Assembly (NCBI GenBank): GCA_947311845.1
Contig: CAMZMU010000020.1
Coordinates: 37,739,199-37,803,198 of the forward strand
Reading direction: 5' to 3'
Source: Poa pratensis
Lineage: Eukaryota > Streptophyta > Magnoliopsida > Poales > Poaceae
DNA length: 64,000 nucleotides
In this document: piece after piece, positions 1 through 12,820 of the stretch
Position numbering within the stretch: the first letter of the stretch is position 1
Layout: every line of letters begins with the position of its first letter
Notes under the pieces: model-generated
The model's input: the letters and a program-made list of their open reading frames with translations, nothing else
What the model was told of the DNA's origin: nothing
Databases searched by the model: none
Position numbers and translations under genes: made by a program

Positions 1-40
1 CCTCTGGAACGGTATTGAAGCTCCTTTTTCTACTAGTGTA

Positions 41-113
41 TACTCCATCCGTCCCAAAATAGTGTCTAAGATCTAGACAAATCTAAGACACTTATTTTGG
101 GACGGAGGGAGTA
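41..113. mobile_element. Stowaway-type MITE (Tc1/Mariner), 73 bp
   Basis: A 73-bp near-perfect inverted repeat. The left end reads TACTCCATCCGTCCCAAAAT and the right end is its complement, TTTGGGACGGAGGGAGTA, both bounded by TA as expected for Tc1/Mariner-type insertion. The CTCCCTCCG terminal motif is the classic Stowaway end in grasses. It is non-coding and depends on a transposase supplied elsewhere. Confidence 0.85.
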
Positions 114-1146
114 CTACTTTATCCAGTACCTGGCTCACGTTACACTCACACAAGTTGCAGTTGGCTGTTAAGTTATAACATGTTTCTCTTCTCTCTCGTA
201 AAACTCAGTAAGAATATTATTTAAACTCTTAGCATGTTTACGTCGATATACCTTGTGTGTTTGTCGTAGGACAAGTAACACTTCCCAAGGAAAAATATAA
301 ATCATTAAGTGTTGACTTTGCAACGGAAAATACATATCTCCACTATAAAACTTCAGCATAAGTGTTTCGCTCAAAAAAAATACAGCATAAGTGTTAGTGA
401 GGCCTCATTCGAGAAAGATTTCAAGCAAGTTATAAAAGGGTACACAATCGCGGATGGACAAGACAATGAGCAATACAGATCTTTCTAAAAACATTGCACA
501 TCATCGGAAGCATATGCTCACGTTTTCAAAATGTATTTAAATGTATTTTGAAATGTCAGAAAATTTGGACAAAAAATTTGCACGTGCATGTCGATATTCT
601 ATATGCTCACAAAGTCATCTCACAGAAAACCGACATATTTTTGTCACGTGTAAAAAAAAAGACAAAATTCGGTTTTAAAGAAAATTTTCACGAAACATTT
701 TTGTTATCTTTTTTACAAAGGACACACAAAATGTCGGTTTCCGTGAAACTTGACGAGCGCACATAAATATCTGTTGGCAAGAGCATATGATTTCATGCAC
801 CAAAATTAATTTCCCATCAGTAACATACTTTCGTGCTGGATGTGTTGGTTGGGGGGCTGTTAAACATTTGGTTCAGGTGATAAATAGACTGCATGGCCTC
901 TCACATGAACCGTATGTGTTTCACTGGAAAATTAATGAGTGTTTTTTTTTGGATAAAAGGCATTGTGTAACCGACTTTAAATTCATAAAGCCACAAGGTT
1001 CACGTAGGTTTCAATACATGATGTGGCATACAACTTAGCCAACTACTAGAAACATCGAAAACAAATTGCTGCACACAAACCTCGAACTGATTAAGCATCA
1101 TCTGTGGCAGCCAGATTACTTGGTCGGTTTGCGACGTGGAGTTTCT
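114..1146. other. Intergenic DNA, nothing recognised
   Basis: AT-rich sequence with only short, unconvincing open frames on either strand. I see no motif, repeat pair or exon-like stretch that I can support. Confidence 0.4.
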
Positions 1147-1440
1147 TTAGCTCACTAAACCGTCCACCATGTGCTGCTGATCTGCATTGTCGAAGACCGA
1201 CGAGTTTCGATTTTTCCACAAGCTCAAGCAAGCAAGGATAACTACAGCGTCGAAATTCTTTCTGTTTTTGGCATTGAAACTCATTTGACCGAAGGTGCAG
1301 TTGCAGTTATCCCCAAGGAACTGAAGCAGAGGTGCCAAACTTGTCTTGCATGGACACATTGCATGAATGGAACGAATAGTTAAACCGATTTCTAAAACCA
1401 TGGCACAAGGACGAGTAACTTCTTGTAGCACAAAAGGCAA
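1147..1440 (-). pseudogene. LINE ORF2 C-terminal remnant
   Basis: The minus-strand open frame of 97 codons contains the stretch FDAVVILACLSLWKNRNSSV followed by FDNADQ. This resembles the conserved tail of plant L1-type ORF2 proteins, just after the zinc-binding RVT domain, where a pattern like FDSLVILVxWSLWKERN is usual. Nothing upstream or downstream continues the reverse transcriptase, so this is a short fossil fragment. The assignment rests on that motif alone. Confidence 0.5.
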
Positions 1441-2388
1441 GCACTACGTCGCCGCACTACAAATTCTGTGACCACTTGTATACACATTATGCGTGGACTA
1501 CAATGTTATAAAGTACTAGAAGGATAGGGGGCGCTTTGCTGAGCCTGTTTATGTCGTTTGCGTTAGTTGCTTCGCCTCCTTTTTGTTGACGGGCTGTCAG
1601 CAGATTGGGGCACCTTGCGGTGTCTATATGTGCGGGTGTTAGCAAATGGGTGACGTATTGATCGCATTAAACTTTGGCACTGTTTGTAGTAGAGGGAAAT
1701 TTCAATCGCCACACAACAACACCCCGACCCAAGCTTGCCACACAAACGACTCAAAGAAAAAACGCTTGCCACACTGTTATTTTTACCGCCTCAACGTCTC
1801 CTCAGTTGGTTGCTTGTTCATGTTGGTCTGGATCCGGGCCTGTTGTCAATGGATTGTCAATCTACTTTATTTTGCTTATCGACACACCATACTCACAGTA
1901 CCAGTACCAGGCAATAGAGTATCAAGTGATATAAAACTAACTGGATATAAACGTCGGTAATAAGTCAAAATGTCACTGTATCGCGTAGATTCCTTTCGAG
2001 GAATGCTGAGAAAAAATGATGTACCAATTCATCAGATATGCTAATTGCTAGTGATAAAAGCTAGAACATGAAGCACAGTTTCTCATTCGAATGGTATGAA
2101 TCGTAATTTATACAATGCTCCAGTAGACTGCAAGTTTCCTATAGCCCAAGGAGACAAATTGGATTCCATGATGAATAAAGAAAGAAGTGCATGCTTCACA
2201 TAAATAAAGCCCATGTCTGAAACAACAGGCACTCCACCCTAATTATAGCAACAGGATACGGGAATACACAGAAATAAATACATAAGAAACACCTGTAATT
2301 GCGAATTTCAATGCAAAAATAGTTTGTGCTGGTCTGCTGGAGTTAAAAAACCCATAATGGAAAGTAGCTTTTTTTCAGTTTCCGGTTG
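1441..2388. other. Intergenic DNA, nothing recognised
   Basis: No convincing coding potential or repeat. Open frames here are short, overlap each other and have no recognisable motif. The stretch ends at the target site of LTR element 1. Confidence 0.4.
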
Positions 2389-2393
2389 ATCAC

Positions 2394-3972
2394 TGATACG
2401 TCTCAAACGTATCTATAATTTCTAATGTTCCATGTTGATATTATACCAATTGTTACATGTTTTATATACACTTCATAGCATTTTTATGCATTTTCTGGGA
2501 CTAACCTATTAACAAGATGCCACAGTGCCAGTTCCTGTTTTTCTGCTGTTTTGTATTCCAGAAAAGCTAGTCTGGAAATATTCTCGGAATTGGACGAAAC
2601 TTGGACAGAACCTCCGATTTTTCCAACATGAAGACGGAGTCCAGAGGAGACACGGAGGGGGCCGCAAGCCAGCCACACCATGGGGCCACCGGGCCCACCC
2701 CCAACCGCGCCGTGGGGTGGTGTGGGGCCCTCGTGGCTCCACAGCCGTCGCCCTTTCGCCTATTTATTCCTCCCGACGCGAAAACCCTAGATACCGAGCC
2801 ATTATCCACGAAAAGTTCCAGAGACGCCGCCCCGTCAACCCTAGCTCGGGAGGGTTCAGAAGCTCTTCCCGGCACCCTGCCGAGAGGGGAATCATCACCG
2901 GAGGGCTCTACATCACCATGCCTGCCTCCGGAGTGATGCGTGAGTAGTTCATCCTTGGACTACGGGTCCATGGCAGTAGCTAGATGGTTGTCTCTCCACT
3001 TTATGCTATCATGTTTAGATCTTGTGAGCTGCCTATCATGATCAAGATCATCTTATTGTAATGCTACATGTTGTGTTTGCTGGGATCCGATGAATATTGA
3101 ATACTATGTCAAGTTGATTATCAATCTATCTTATATGTTATTTATGATCTTGCATGCTTTCCGTTACTAGTAGATGCTTTGGCCAAGTAGATGCTTGTAA
3201 CTCCAAGAGTGAGTATTTATGCTAGATAGTGGGTTCATGCCTCCGGTAATCTGGGAGAGTGACAATAACTTCTAAGATTGTGGATGTGCTGTTGCCACTA
3301 GGGATAAAATAACCGATGCTTAGCTTAAGGGTACGCCGTTAGGTCTAATGCATTTGTTTACTTTACGCACATTACTTAATGCAATTATCCGTTGCTTGCA
3401 ACTTAATACCAACGGGGAACTCGGTATGACAACCTGGCGGTGGATTATTAGTCATAGACTGTTGGATAACGGTCTATGTATTTTGTCGTAATGCCCACAT
3501 GAATATCATAGTAATCATCATGTCATATATATGCATTGTTATGCGCTCAATATTTTGTCAATTGCCCAGCTGTAATTTGTTCACCCAGCATGTTAGTTAT
3601 CTTTATGGAGAGACACCACTAGTGAACTGTGGACCCCGGTCCATTCTTTTACACTGATAATACAACCAACTGCAAACACTGTTCCTTTTCATTCTCTGCA
3701 ATTTACTACTGTTTTCCACACCATACGTTTAATCCTTTGTTTTCAGCAAGCCGGTGAGATTGACAACCTCACTGTTTCGTTGGGGCAAAGTAGTTTGATT
3801 GTGTTGTGTGCAGGTTCCACGTCTCGTTCTGCCAGCTAGACTACAACCTTCAGAAGTGATTTCTTGCTCCTACTGGTTCGATTAAACCTTGGTTTCATAC
3901 TGAGGGAAACTGCTGCTACTGCTTCATACCTTCCTCTTGGGGTCTCCCAACGAACGTGTGATCCACGCATCA
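2394..3972 (+). repeat. 5' LTR of element 1
   Basis: 1,579 bp, TG...CA. It contains a GC-rich segment with a TATTTATT box near 2758, a plausible promoter. It differs from the 3' LTR mainly by scattered small indels and by missing about 45 bp shortly before its 3' end. Confidence 0.9.
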
Positions 3973-3983
3973 AGCTCTTTTTC

Positions 3984-4001
3984 TGGCGCCGTTGCCGGGG
4001 A
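3984..4001 (+). other. Primer-binding site (tRNA-Asp), element 1
   Basis: TGGCGCCGTTGCCGGGGA is complementary to the 3' end of plant tRNA-Asp, the primer usual for Athila-like and many wheat Gypsy elements. It lies 11 bp after the LTR. A second copy of the motif, with flanks, occurs at about 4057-4077, suggesting a local duplication of the primer site. Confidence 0.85.
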
Positions 4002-4243
4002 GCGAAGCACTTCGGTTCAGAAATCTCCTACTTCCCCTTCCACACGCCAATCTTTTTCTGGCGCCGTTGCCGGGGAGCAAGAGGATTTCTGCAAGGGGAG
4101 TTTCACGCTTCCAATCTCTTTACTTTGTTATTGTCTTGCTTAGTTTATTTTATTTTATTTAGTCTTGTTTGCTTTATTTATCAAAAACACAAAAAAATTA
4201 GTTACTTTTATTTTTCGAATTGTTATTTTTCAGTCTTGTTATC

Positions 4244-5134
4244 ATGTCTAGCCCTGTTCCTGTCATCATGTCACCTGAGGAAGAGATCTTCACTTTCAAG
4301 CAAGGAGTGAGGAGAGTTTTAAAGATGCTTGGTCTAGAATTTTTGAGTCTTATGCTAAAACTGAACCTAAAATGACTTTAAGCCTGCTTCTTAGTAGCTT
4401 TTATTTTGGTCTTGTTCTTTGCTACAGATATGCTTTAGATGCTGTGGTAGGAGGAGATTTCCTTCGTTATGATGGGGATCAAGCTTTTAATGCTATAAAA
4501 AAATGATTACAATTTCTAGCCCTCCAATCAGTAAAATTGATTTGGCTTTGACAAGCATAAGTGATAGACTTAACACTCTTGAAACAAACATATCTGGTCT
4601 AAAAGAAGGGTATAATCAAATTTGTGAACACTATGATAATGTGCCAGTAAATTTTGAACCATCGGGATGGGTTCCCTCAGTAAAAGTTGTTATCAATGGT
4701 GAAACTTTTCATGCTCGCTGTGATATTATGTCTGAATTCTGTTTAATGCCCAAGGATATTTTTGATTCCTTAAATCTTTGGGAGCTTTCCAAATGCGAAG
4801 ATTGTATAATTTTGGGTGATAATACTATTAAATTACCAAGAGGAGTAGCCGAAGGAGTATTTACAAAACTCCTGGGATAACAATATCTATTGATTATCTT
4901 GTCATTGAATGTGCAGGAGTAGGACAAATTACGCTTGGAAGATCTCTGTTGAAACGCTTTGGAGCAATAATAGATGTGGGCCAAGGCACTATGAATTTCG
5001 CCTCTTCACCTATGTGTAACCAAGTATTTCCTAAAGATAAGGGTAAGGTAAGAGAGCTAAGCGTAAGATTGTTGATGCTTCATCACTTGGAAACACTTGA
5101 TTCTTACTTTCTGCGCCTAGCTGAAAGGCGTTAA
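4244..5134 (+). pseudogene. Broken Gag plus retropepsin-like frame of element 1
   Basis: Starting from the ATG at 4244, the frame gives a short Gag-type core: ESYAKTEPKMTLSLLLSSFY, then ALDAVVGGDFL and AFNAIKK, a pattern typical of the plant retrotransposon gag domain. A frameshift lies near 4312. A second frame from 4503 continues into a retropepsin-like fold: VVINGETFHARCDIMSEF with LMPKDIFDSL, and after another frameshift near 4873 the closing strand GRSLLKRFGAIIDVGQGTMN. Where an active protease has D-T/L-G-A/S, this one has D-I-M-S, so catalysis is unlikely. The frame ends RLAERR-stop at 5134. The Gag part may once have packaged RNA; as read, the frame is not translatable in one piece. 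Confidence 0.7.
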
Positions 5135-7650
5135 AGAAAAGCGCTTATGGGAGACAACCCATTATTTTATTTCTGCAATTTTCTTTTTTTGAGTCAAGGA
5201 GTTGTTTACTTCTGTAACAATTCTTTGTATCTTTATTTTATCGCATTGTTGTGCCAAGTATTGCCTCTAATAGGAAGATGATGCTAGATTTGGATTTCTG
5301 CGCAGGAACAGATTTCTGCTGTTCACCGTTTTAATTCTGTAAAATCACAGAAAAATTATTTAAATCTGAAATTTTTGTGCGTGATCCTCAGATATGTACG
5401 CATCTTTCGTTAGTTTAAAGTTTTTCGATCTGAGCAACGTAAGTGCCTCGAAAAAATTCGTCTTTGCGGACTGTTCTGTTTAGACAGATTCTGTCTTTTA
5501 TTTTTCGCATTCTCTCTTTTACTAGTGTTGAGTGGAATTCTTTTTTAGGGTGAAGAGCTTCACATAACATCAGTGGCAGTAGCTAATGTTAAAAGTAACG
5601 GTCATGTTTGTGTCCTTATAGAACATGTGAGTTTTTGATTGTGCACTAACCCTCTAATGAGAATTACTTTGAGTTTGGTGTGGCGGAAGTTTTCAAGGGT
5701 CAAGAGAGAAGGATGATATAATGTGATCAAGAAGAGTGAAGAGCTTAAGCTTGGGGATGCTCCCATGGATCACCCCAGCAATTTCAAGAAGACTCAAGCG
5801 TCTAAGCTTGGGGATGCCCAAGGCATCCCCTTCTTCATCAGCAACTTATCAGGTCATCTCTAGTGAAACTATATTTTAATTCTTTCACATCATATGTGCT
5901 TTACTTGGAGCGTCTGTGTGCTTTTATTTTCAGTATTTTATTTTTCTTATGGTCAACTTGATTGGACCCCAGCATTCTTGATTGGGAGAGAGACACGCTC
6001 CGCTTTTTCATATGAATACTCCTATTCTTCACTTATACTTGTTGAGTATTCTTTCTAGCTATTGCTATGCTTTTAGCTCCTGTTTTTCATGCATCTCTTA
6101 TTCAGAGCTGTTAGTTCTTTTAAAGAAAGTACTCTCTTGCTTCACTTATAATTGTTTGGAGAGTTTATGTTGAAATAAATTGATTGGTGTTTGGTTGGAA
6201 CAGAAAATGTTGCATGTGGTAGATGGTATAATGGAAAAAGCTTACATATTCTTGTAGATCATATTGGATAATTTGATACTTGTCAATTGTTTTGAGTTAT
6301 CAAGTAGTTCATGTTTAAGCTTTTGTATCATGTAGTTAAAACCTATTAATGAAGAACTACCGTAAAGCTCGTTGAAATTTGGTTTGCATGATTGGTATCT
6401 CTAAGGTCTAGATATTTTCTAGTAAAAGGGTTTGGTTAACAAGGAAGACAGTGTAGAGTCTTATAATGCTTGCAATATGTTTTCATATAAGCCTTGCTGT
6501 GTCGGTTGATATCCTGTGTTTGCTTCAAATAACCTTGCTAGCCTAAACTCTGTACTGAGAGGGAATGCTTCTCGTGCATCCAAAACCTTGAGCCAAAATC
6601 CATGCCATCTGTGTCCACCATAACTACCTATATGTGGTATTTCTTGCCATTCCAAGTAAATTTTTCATGTGCTACCTTTAAACTATTCAAACTTTATTAC
6701 TCCTATTTTGTGTCAATGTTTACCAAGCTCATGAGGACGGGGTGGATGTCTTTATGTCAACTGTCAAACAGACTTTACCACCGGACTAGCGGCATATACA
6801 TCCGCTTATCCATTAATTTTGCAAAAAGAGCTGGCAAATGGGGTGCCCAGTCCCAATTAATTACAACTTTAACCGCTTAATTCTCTTCACATTTTTGCCC
6901 TGATTTATCAGTCAAGCAATGACAAACAGTGAAATATCTGCATGTGTAAACAAAAGAGAAAGAGGGATGATCTGCCTTGCTGGTAGAAATAACGTCCTTC
7001 ATGGGAGCCGCTCTTAAAAGTCTGGTTGGCAGGGGTCATATTGTACTTTCCATTTTCTGATTCGTTGACAATTAACAAACACCTCTCAAAACTTATTTTT
7101 ACTCTCTATATGATTTCAAAAACTTAAAAAGCTCTAGCACATGATTTAATCCCTGCTTCCCTCTGCGAAGGGCCTTTCTTTTACTTTTATGTTGAGTCAG
7201 TTTACCTACTTCTTTCTATCTTAGAAGCAAACACTAGTGTCAACTTTGGTGCAACAATTTTTATATGCTTATATTGCACTTATTATATGCTTTGTGTTGA
7301 CAAATATCCATGAGATATATATGTTGAAAGTTGAAAGCAATTGCTGAAACTTAAATCTTCCTTTGTGTTGGTTAAATACCTTTTACTTAGAATCTATTGC
7401 TTTATGAGTTAACTCTTATGCAAAACTCTTGATGCTTGTCTCGAAAGTACTATTCATGAAAAGTTTTTGCTTATATGATTCAGTTGTTTGCTCATTATCT
7501 ACTTGCTAGCAAACTATAGACCATTGACCTGGATCACTTCATTCATAACATGTGCTTTACAATATATTTGATCAAGATTATGATTGTAGCATGTCACCTC
7601 AGAAATTATTTTGTTTTTATCGTTTTACCTACTCGAGGACGAGTAGAACT
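5135..7650. other. Non-coding 3' interior of element 1, with blocks shared with element 2
   Basis: No polymerase coding. Three blocks match element 2: 5128-5930 with 17305-18110, 6478-6720 with 18480-18745, and 7080-7200 with 19088-19200. The first begins with GAAAAGCGCTTATGGGAG just downstream of the Gag-protease stop. Retention of the same blocks in two LTR families suggests functional RNA (packaging or export signals) or shared descent; that is inference. Confidence 0.6.
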
Positions 7651-7665
7651 AAGCTTGGGGATGCT

Positions 7666-9268
7666 TGATACGTCTCAAACGTATCTATAATTTCTGATGT
7701 TCCATGTTGATATTATACCAATTGTTACATGTTTTATATACACTTCATAGCATTTTTATGCATTTTCTGGGACTAACCTATTAACAAGATGCCACAGTGC
7801 CAGTTCCTGTTTTCTGCTGTTTTTGTATTCCAGAAAAGCTAGTCTGGAAATATTCTCGGAATTGGACGAAACTTGGACAGAACCTCCTATTTTTCCAACA
7901 CGAAGACGGAGTCCAGAGGAGACACGGAGGGGCCACGAGCCAGCCACACCATGGGGCCGCGCGGGCCCCCCCCGCGCCGTGGGGTGGTGTGGGGCCCTCG
8001 TGGCTCCACAGCCGCCGCCCTTTCGCCTATTTATTCCTCCCGACGCGAAAACCCTATACCCGAGCCATTATCCACGAAAAGTTCCAGAGACGCCGCCGCC
8101 GTCAACCCTAGCTCGGAGGGTTCAGAAGCTCTTCCCGGCACCCTGCCGGAGAGGGGAATCATCACCGGAGGGCTCTACATCACCATGCCTGCCTCCGGAG
8201 TGATGCGTGAGTAGTTCATCCTTGGACTACGGGTCCATGGCAGTAGCTAGATGGTTGTCTCTCCACTTTATGCTATCATGTTTAGATCTTGTGAGCTGCC
8301 TATCATGATCAAGATCATCTTATTGTAATGCTACATGTTGTGTTTGCTGGGATCCGATGAATATTGAATACTATGTCAAGTTGATTATCAATCTATCTTA
8401 TATGTTATTATGATCTTGCATGCTTTCCGTTACTAGTAGATGCTTTGGCCAAGTAGATGCTTGTAACTCCAAGAGTGAGTATTTATGCTAGATAGTGGGT
8501 TCATGCCTCCGGTAATCTGGGAGAGTGACAATAACTTCTAAGATTGTGGATGTGCTGTTGCCACTAGGGATAAAATAACCGATGCTTAGCTTAAGGGTAC
8601 GCCGTTAGGTCTAATGCATTTGTTTACTTTACGCACATTACTTAATGCAATTATCCGTTGCTTGCAACTTAATACCAACGGGGAACTCGGTATGACAACC
8701 TGGCGGTGGATTATTAGTCATAGACGCTGTTGGATAACGGTCTATGTATTTTGTCGTAATGCCCACATGAATATCATAGTAATCATCATGTCATATATAT
8801 GCATTGTTATGCGCTCAATATTTTGTCAATTGCCCAGCTGTAATTTGTTCACCCAGCATGTTAGTTATCTTTTATGGAGAGACACCACTAGTGAACTGTG
8901 GACCCCGGTCCATTCTTTTACACTGATAATACAACCAACTGCAAACACTGTTCCTTTTCATTCTCTGCAATTTACTACTGTTTTCCACACCATACGTTTA
9001 ATCCTTTGTTTTCAGCAAGCCGGTGAGATTGACAACCTCACTGTTTCGTTGGGGCAAAATAGTTTGATTGTCTTGTGTGCAGGTTCCACGTCAACAGTCA
9101 GAACTCCTTGCAACAGCTCTTTTCTGGCACCGTTGACAACCTTCAGAAGTGATTTCTTGCTCCTACTGGTTCGATTAAACCTTGGTTTCATACTGAGAAA
9201 ACTGCTGCTACACTGCTTCATACCTTCCTCTTGGGTTTCTCCCAACGAACGTGTGTCTACACGCATCA
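7666..9268 (+). repeat. 3' LTR of element 1
   Basis: 1,603 bp, preceded directly by the polypurine tract at 7651-7665 and followed by target duplication ATCAC at 9269-9273. Confidence 0.9.
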
Positions 9269-9899
9269 ATCACACATCAATATCTGGATGCACACCAGAG
9301 CCGGTACGTCCATAGCTCTTTTAAATGGAGTTAAGAGACTGGGCGACCCCAAAATATCTATCAAAGGCTATTGACAATATAGTTGTATTGTTCTTTGGAA
9401 AACCTTGATGTCTACACCTCTGTTACTATTAGGGGCATTCACAACACCAACAGTCAATGGTCTAAGTTTACAGTATCACATGCTGATAGGAGTTAAGACA
9501 AAAAAAAAGATTACATGCAACTGCTATTTAAGGGTGTATATGATATGCTTTGAGTTACCCATTTTTAGGATGCAACTAAAGGCCAGCCTGACAAACAAAA
9601 GCATGTATGGTTTAGGTAGCACAGCTTTGGACAATTTAGCACGTGAAATTGACATGATTTCTGAAACAAAAGTTGAGAAGTCGAACTCACACGTGTAATC
9701 TGAACATCAGATCTTGAGATAGTAAGTATAGCAATATTTCTGTTTTTGCCTCTATATAGTGTTTCGGGTAATTGCTTTGGAGCAGAAAGCTTCTTAAATG
9801 AGCTTCAGTGTAGCCCTTCAAAGCAAGAAGATTCAAAATCAGTTAAGTAGATGCAAAACAAAGGTGCAACGTAAGGAAAATATCAATTGGCAGAAAGAA

Positions 9900-10108
9900 C
9901 AATTTACTCACCCTTGAATGACCACAAATCTGGCTGCCAATGCCCAGATCGCAGAGCTACATGAAGGAGAAGTCCTTTTTATCCTCCTGATGTATCTTGT
10001 TAGTTCTTTCACATCTGCAGCTATAATCCTTCCAGCTTCCTCAAAGTTCCTTGTAGCAGCAACAACCTTCTTTTCAGCCTCTAGTTCAAGATCTCTTTTA
10101 TCAATAAA
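9900..10108 (-). pseudogene. Possible exon with UVR-like coiled coil
   Basis: Read on the minus strand, a possible splice acceptor (AG near 10109) precedes an open stretch: DLELEAEKKVVAATRNFEEA, then GRIIAADVKELTRYIRR. The heptad-like spacing and the AxxNFEEAGRI pattern resemble UVR-type helical hairpins found in several plant proteins. The stretch continues for about 25 more residues without a stop. No partner exon was identified, so function is unassigned. Confidence 0.3.
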
Positions 10109-10276
10109 TCTTGACTAAGCCGCAGCAAACATTGATACAAGACATGTTCGTGAACAGCTAAAGAGCCATTACACGAGAGAGAGGTTTACCAAATAAGGTC
10201 TCCCAACACATATGATAAATCACATTAGCTGCTAAGTTTCTTACTAAAATAGAACACCTCAAACTTGACATCTAAT

Positions 10277-10582
10277 CTAGCTAGTACATGCGGCGATCGC
10301 AGAGGCGGTGCTGAGTGATGTTCTCGTCGCCGTAACGCCGCGGCCACTCAGCGCCTCAACATCGACTTTGTAACAAGCGTCTAAGGAACAGTAGGCATCT
10401 CCAAGCTGTACCACCACCACGTTCTTGGGTCTTGGCATAAGCTTCAGCATTTTTGCAGAGGTAATGTGGGATGACATCCCAGGCAGAAAATGGACCGAAC
10501 CATCATAATTTCTAGCAATTTCACCCCCAAGCACCACTTGACGTATTAAATGTACATGCAACATCACAGCTAATTCAGCCAA
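10277..10582 (-). pseudogene. Unrecognised minus-strand open frame (101 codons)
   Basis: The translation includes RNYDGSVHFLPGMSSHITSA and PRPKNVVVVQLGDAYCSLDA, which has ordinary protein composition rather than translated noise. It starts with a possible ATG at 10582. I do not recognise a family. It may be one exon of the minus-strand gene suggested for this region. Confidence 0.3.
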
Positions 10583-12063
10583 GCTAGCAATTGTGCTCCA
10601 AGCTACACATTTCTATCACAGTTAATAAGCACACAACAGACTGATGCAAACATACCACGTATATGGTAACCATGTGATTCACCTAACTGTGCAACCATAT
10701 CATATGTTCACTTAAGCATTGATAAACAAAGAGAGTAATAAGTGCTCCAAGTGGATTCTTAATGGATAATCTTCGCGTTTCTCCTAAAATTCAGAATACC
10801 TGACAAGTTCCATGCCACACATGCAGTAGTACTGTAGTCACAATAGCAGGTTCAGAGATTGGCAGGCTAGTCTTAGTTAACCTACTGATTGTGCAGATAC
10901 TAACTGTCGATCTCACAATCGTATACGACAGACAGACGCAACGGTAACTGGCAGATCAAGGCACACAATATAACTCCAGACTGATTCTAGATGACTATAA
11001 TACATAGCAAACATAGCATATTCAACCTACTATTACTGACTGTGATCAACTGTCGAGTTGCCCCCACAACCAGCACCATCTCTGTCATGGTATCGGTATA
11101 TGTATCGCGTACTCCAACGTGGGGGTATTCTGATAATGGTGACTATGCGATTCAGCTGATTGTGAATCCTCGACACACTCCAGCACTCGCAGCGGAAGTA
11201 TGCTATCATGGTGACTATGCGCTTCAGCTGGCAGCACCTCAGTGTCTTATTCCAGCATTGGCTTCTCAGCATCGTCCCGAAAACCTGGTCAATATCTCAA
11301 GATTACTCGTGTTCAGGTTTTAGATATTCAAGAGCTTGTGACACAAAAGGAAAAACAGTAGGTCTTACTATCAGGCAACACTCAGTAAATTTGCTTAGAA
11401 GAAAAGGACCGGAAGCAAAATGGCTGAGACGAATAACATACAGTACATGGATTATAAACTTTTAATCTCAACGGAATTTGTAAGGTGTAACAGCAAACAC
11501 TCATGTTTTTTTGACATGCAAACACTCATGTTTAGTGTTTGTAGTTTGCAATACAAGTTGTAAACTATAGCTACAGAAAAAGATTTAGAAGTCACAAAAA
11601 AATAGTACCATCACGTTACAGTACTTCATAAATTAGCTAGCATAGCAGTATAATTGTTTTCTAACTCAAGTCATTGAAGGACAAAATGATTAAGGGTGCC
11701 AGTAGTCCAATATTGACAATCAACAAACTATGTGCTTCCTCTGCCATGCCATCAAAATGATTGCTTGCATTTGGCATGTGACTTGAAGGATAGAGAACCT
11801 GAGTTCGGAGGATGAACGTCCCGCCTGGCGACGCTCCACTCCGGTGGACAGCGATCACCTCCCAAGCCATAGGAATAGCCACCACACCTCGACGCCTGCC
11901 TCCTCAACCGCGCCGTCCCAGAGCGTGCGCCATCTACAATTAAAACAGATCATGCGTACACATTTCTATCACATGGTTACACATACACGTGGTATGTTTG
12001 CATCAATCTGGGAAGACTCCCAATCTACACAGATAAAAAAAAAGGCAAAAAGAGCTTTGTATG

Positions 12064-12163
12064 GCGCCGCAGTTCATCCTCCCGCCAACGTTCGGGTCCT
12101 GTCCGCGATCTAGGGTTAGGACAGGGCGGGGAAGGGAGCGGCCAGGGGGAAGAGGGCACGAAT
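12064..12163. repeat. GC-rich dispersed duplicate, copy 1
   Basis: About 100 bp closely matching 12821-12925, sharing GCAGTTCATCCTCCCGCC, the CTAGGGTTAGGAC motif and GGGGAAGGGAGCGGCCAGG. On the minus strand both copies contain GGAGGATGAACTGCGGC, which could be a start codon context. Confidence 0.75.
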
Positions 12164-12820
12164 GGATTGTGATATACACATTACATTATTAGTTGAGAAA
12201 TCCAAGTATATTGAAGATCAGAGTTGTGTCACGCAGCAAAGACAAACTTGAAATGAACCCAACTGCAAGAAAGGACGTCACATCATCCAAATCACAATCA
12301 TCAGTTGGCACACCTTTCGTCTTCATTAACAAAAAGCTTCAGTTAAAAGAAAATGTACGACAACAGGCATAATAGTAGATATGTTCAATTCAAACCACAT
12401 AGGTCAAGAGAATTTCAGACCATACACTCACACCTGATTCCAAACAGTTAATTAATCAAACACGTGGCCTGCAACAACCTACAGAAACCCACCCCCTTTA
12501 TTTCTAGATGAACATACAGTGCCATATTTCAGTTCGCCATAACCAAGAAAATGCTTACAAAATTACATGTTGTGATGGGCTGAGGCGAGGGAGAATGCAA
12601 AGACTAAACAGCTTGAACCAGCACCAGGGGAACCAACAGACGCCATCCATAACCGAAGAAGGAAAAGCCACAACGCCCAATGAACAGATCAATCGCACAA
12701 CGCAGCAACAGACCAACATCCCCAATCGCGAATCCCCAGCCGACCAGCCCTAGATAGACTATCTCAACACCACCACAATGCCAAGAAGAGGATGCCCATA
12801 ATGTCGCCGCCCAGTCGGCC

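Larger units (their letters stand above)
2394..9268 (+). mobile_element. LTR element 1: Gypsy-type, gag-protease only (non-autonomous)
   Basis: Two direct repeats of about 1.6 kb (2394-3972 and 7666-9268) begin TGATACGTCTC and end ACGCATCA. The 5-bp target duplication ATCAC is perfect (2389-2393 and 9269-9273). A primer-binding site matching the 3' end of tRNA-Asp lies at 3984-4001, and the polypurine tract AAGCTTGGGGATGC precedes the 3' LTR, which fixes the plus orientation. The 3.7-kb interior holds a degraded Gag-protease frame and no reverse transcriptase, RNase H or integrase, so the element must use enzymes from a relative. Much of the interior is shared with LTR element 2. Confidence 0.93.

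Noticed and set aside
11130..11260. Weak repeat GGTGACTATGCG...TTCAGCTG, twice
   Set aside because: Only two copies with a short shared core; could be chance or an old local duplication, not enough to annotate.
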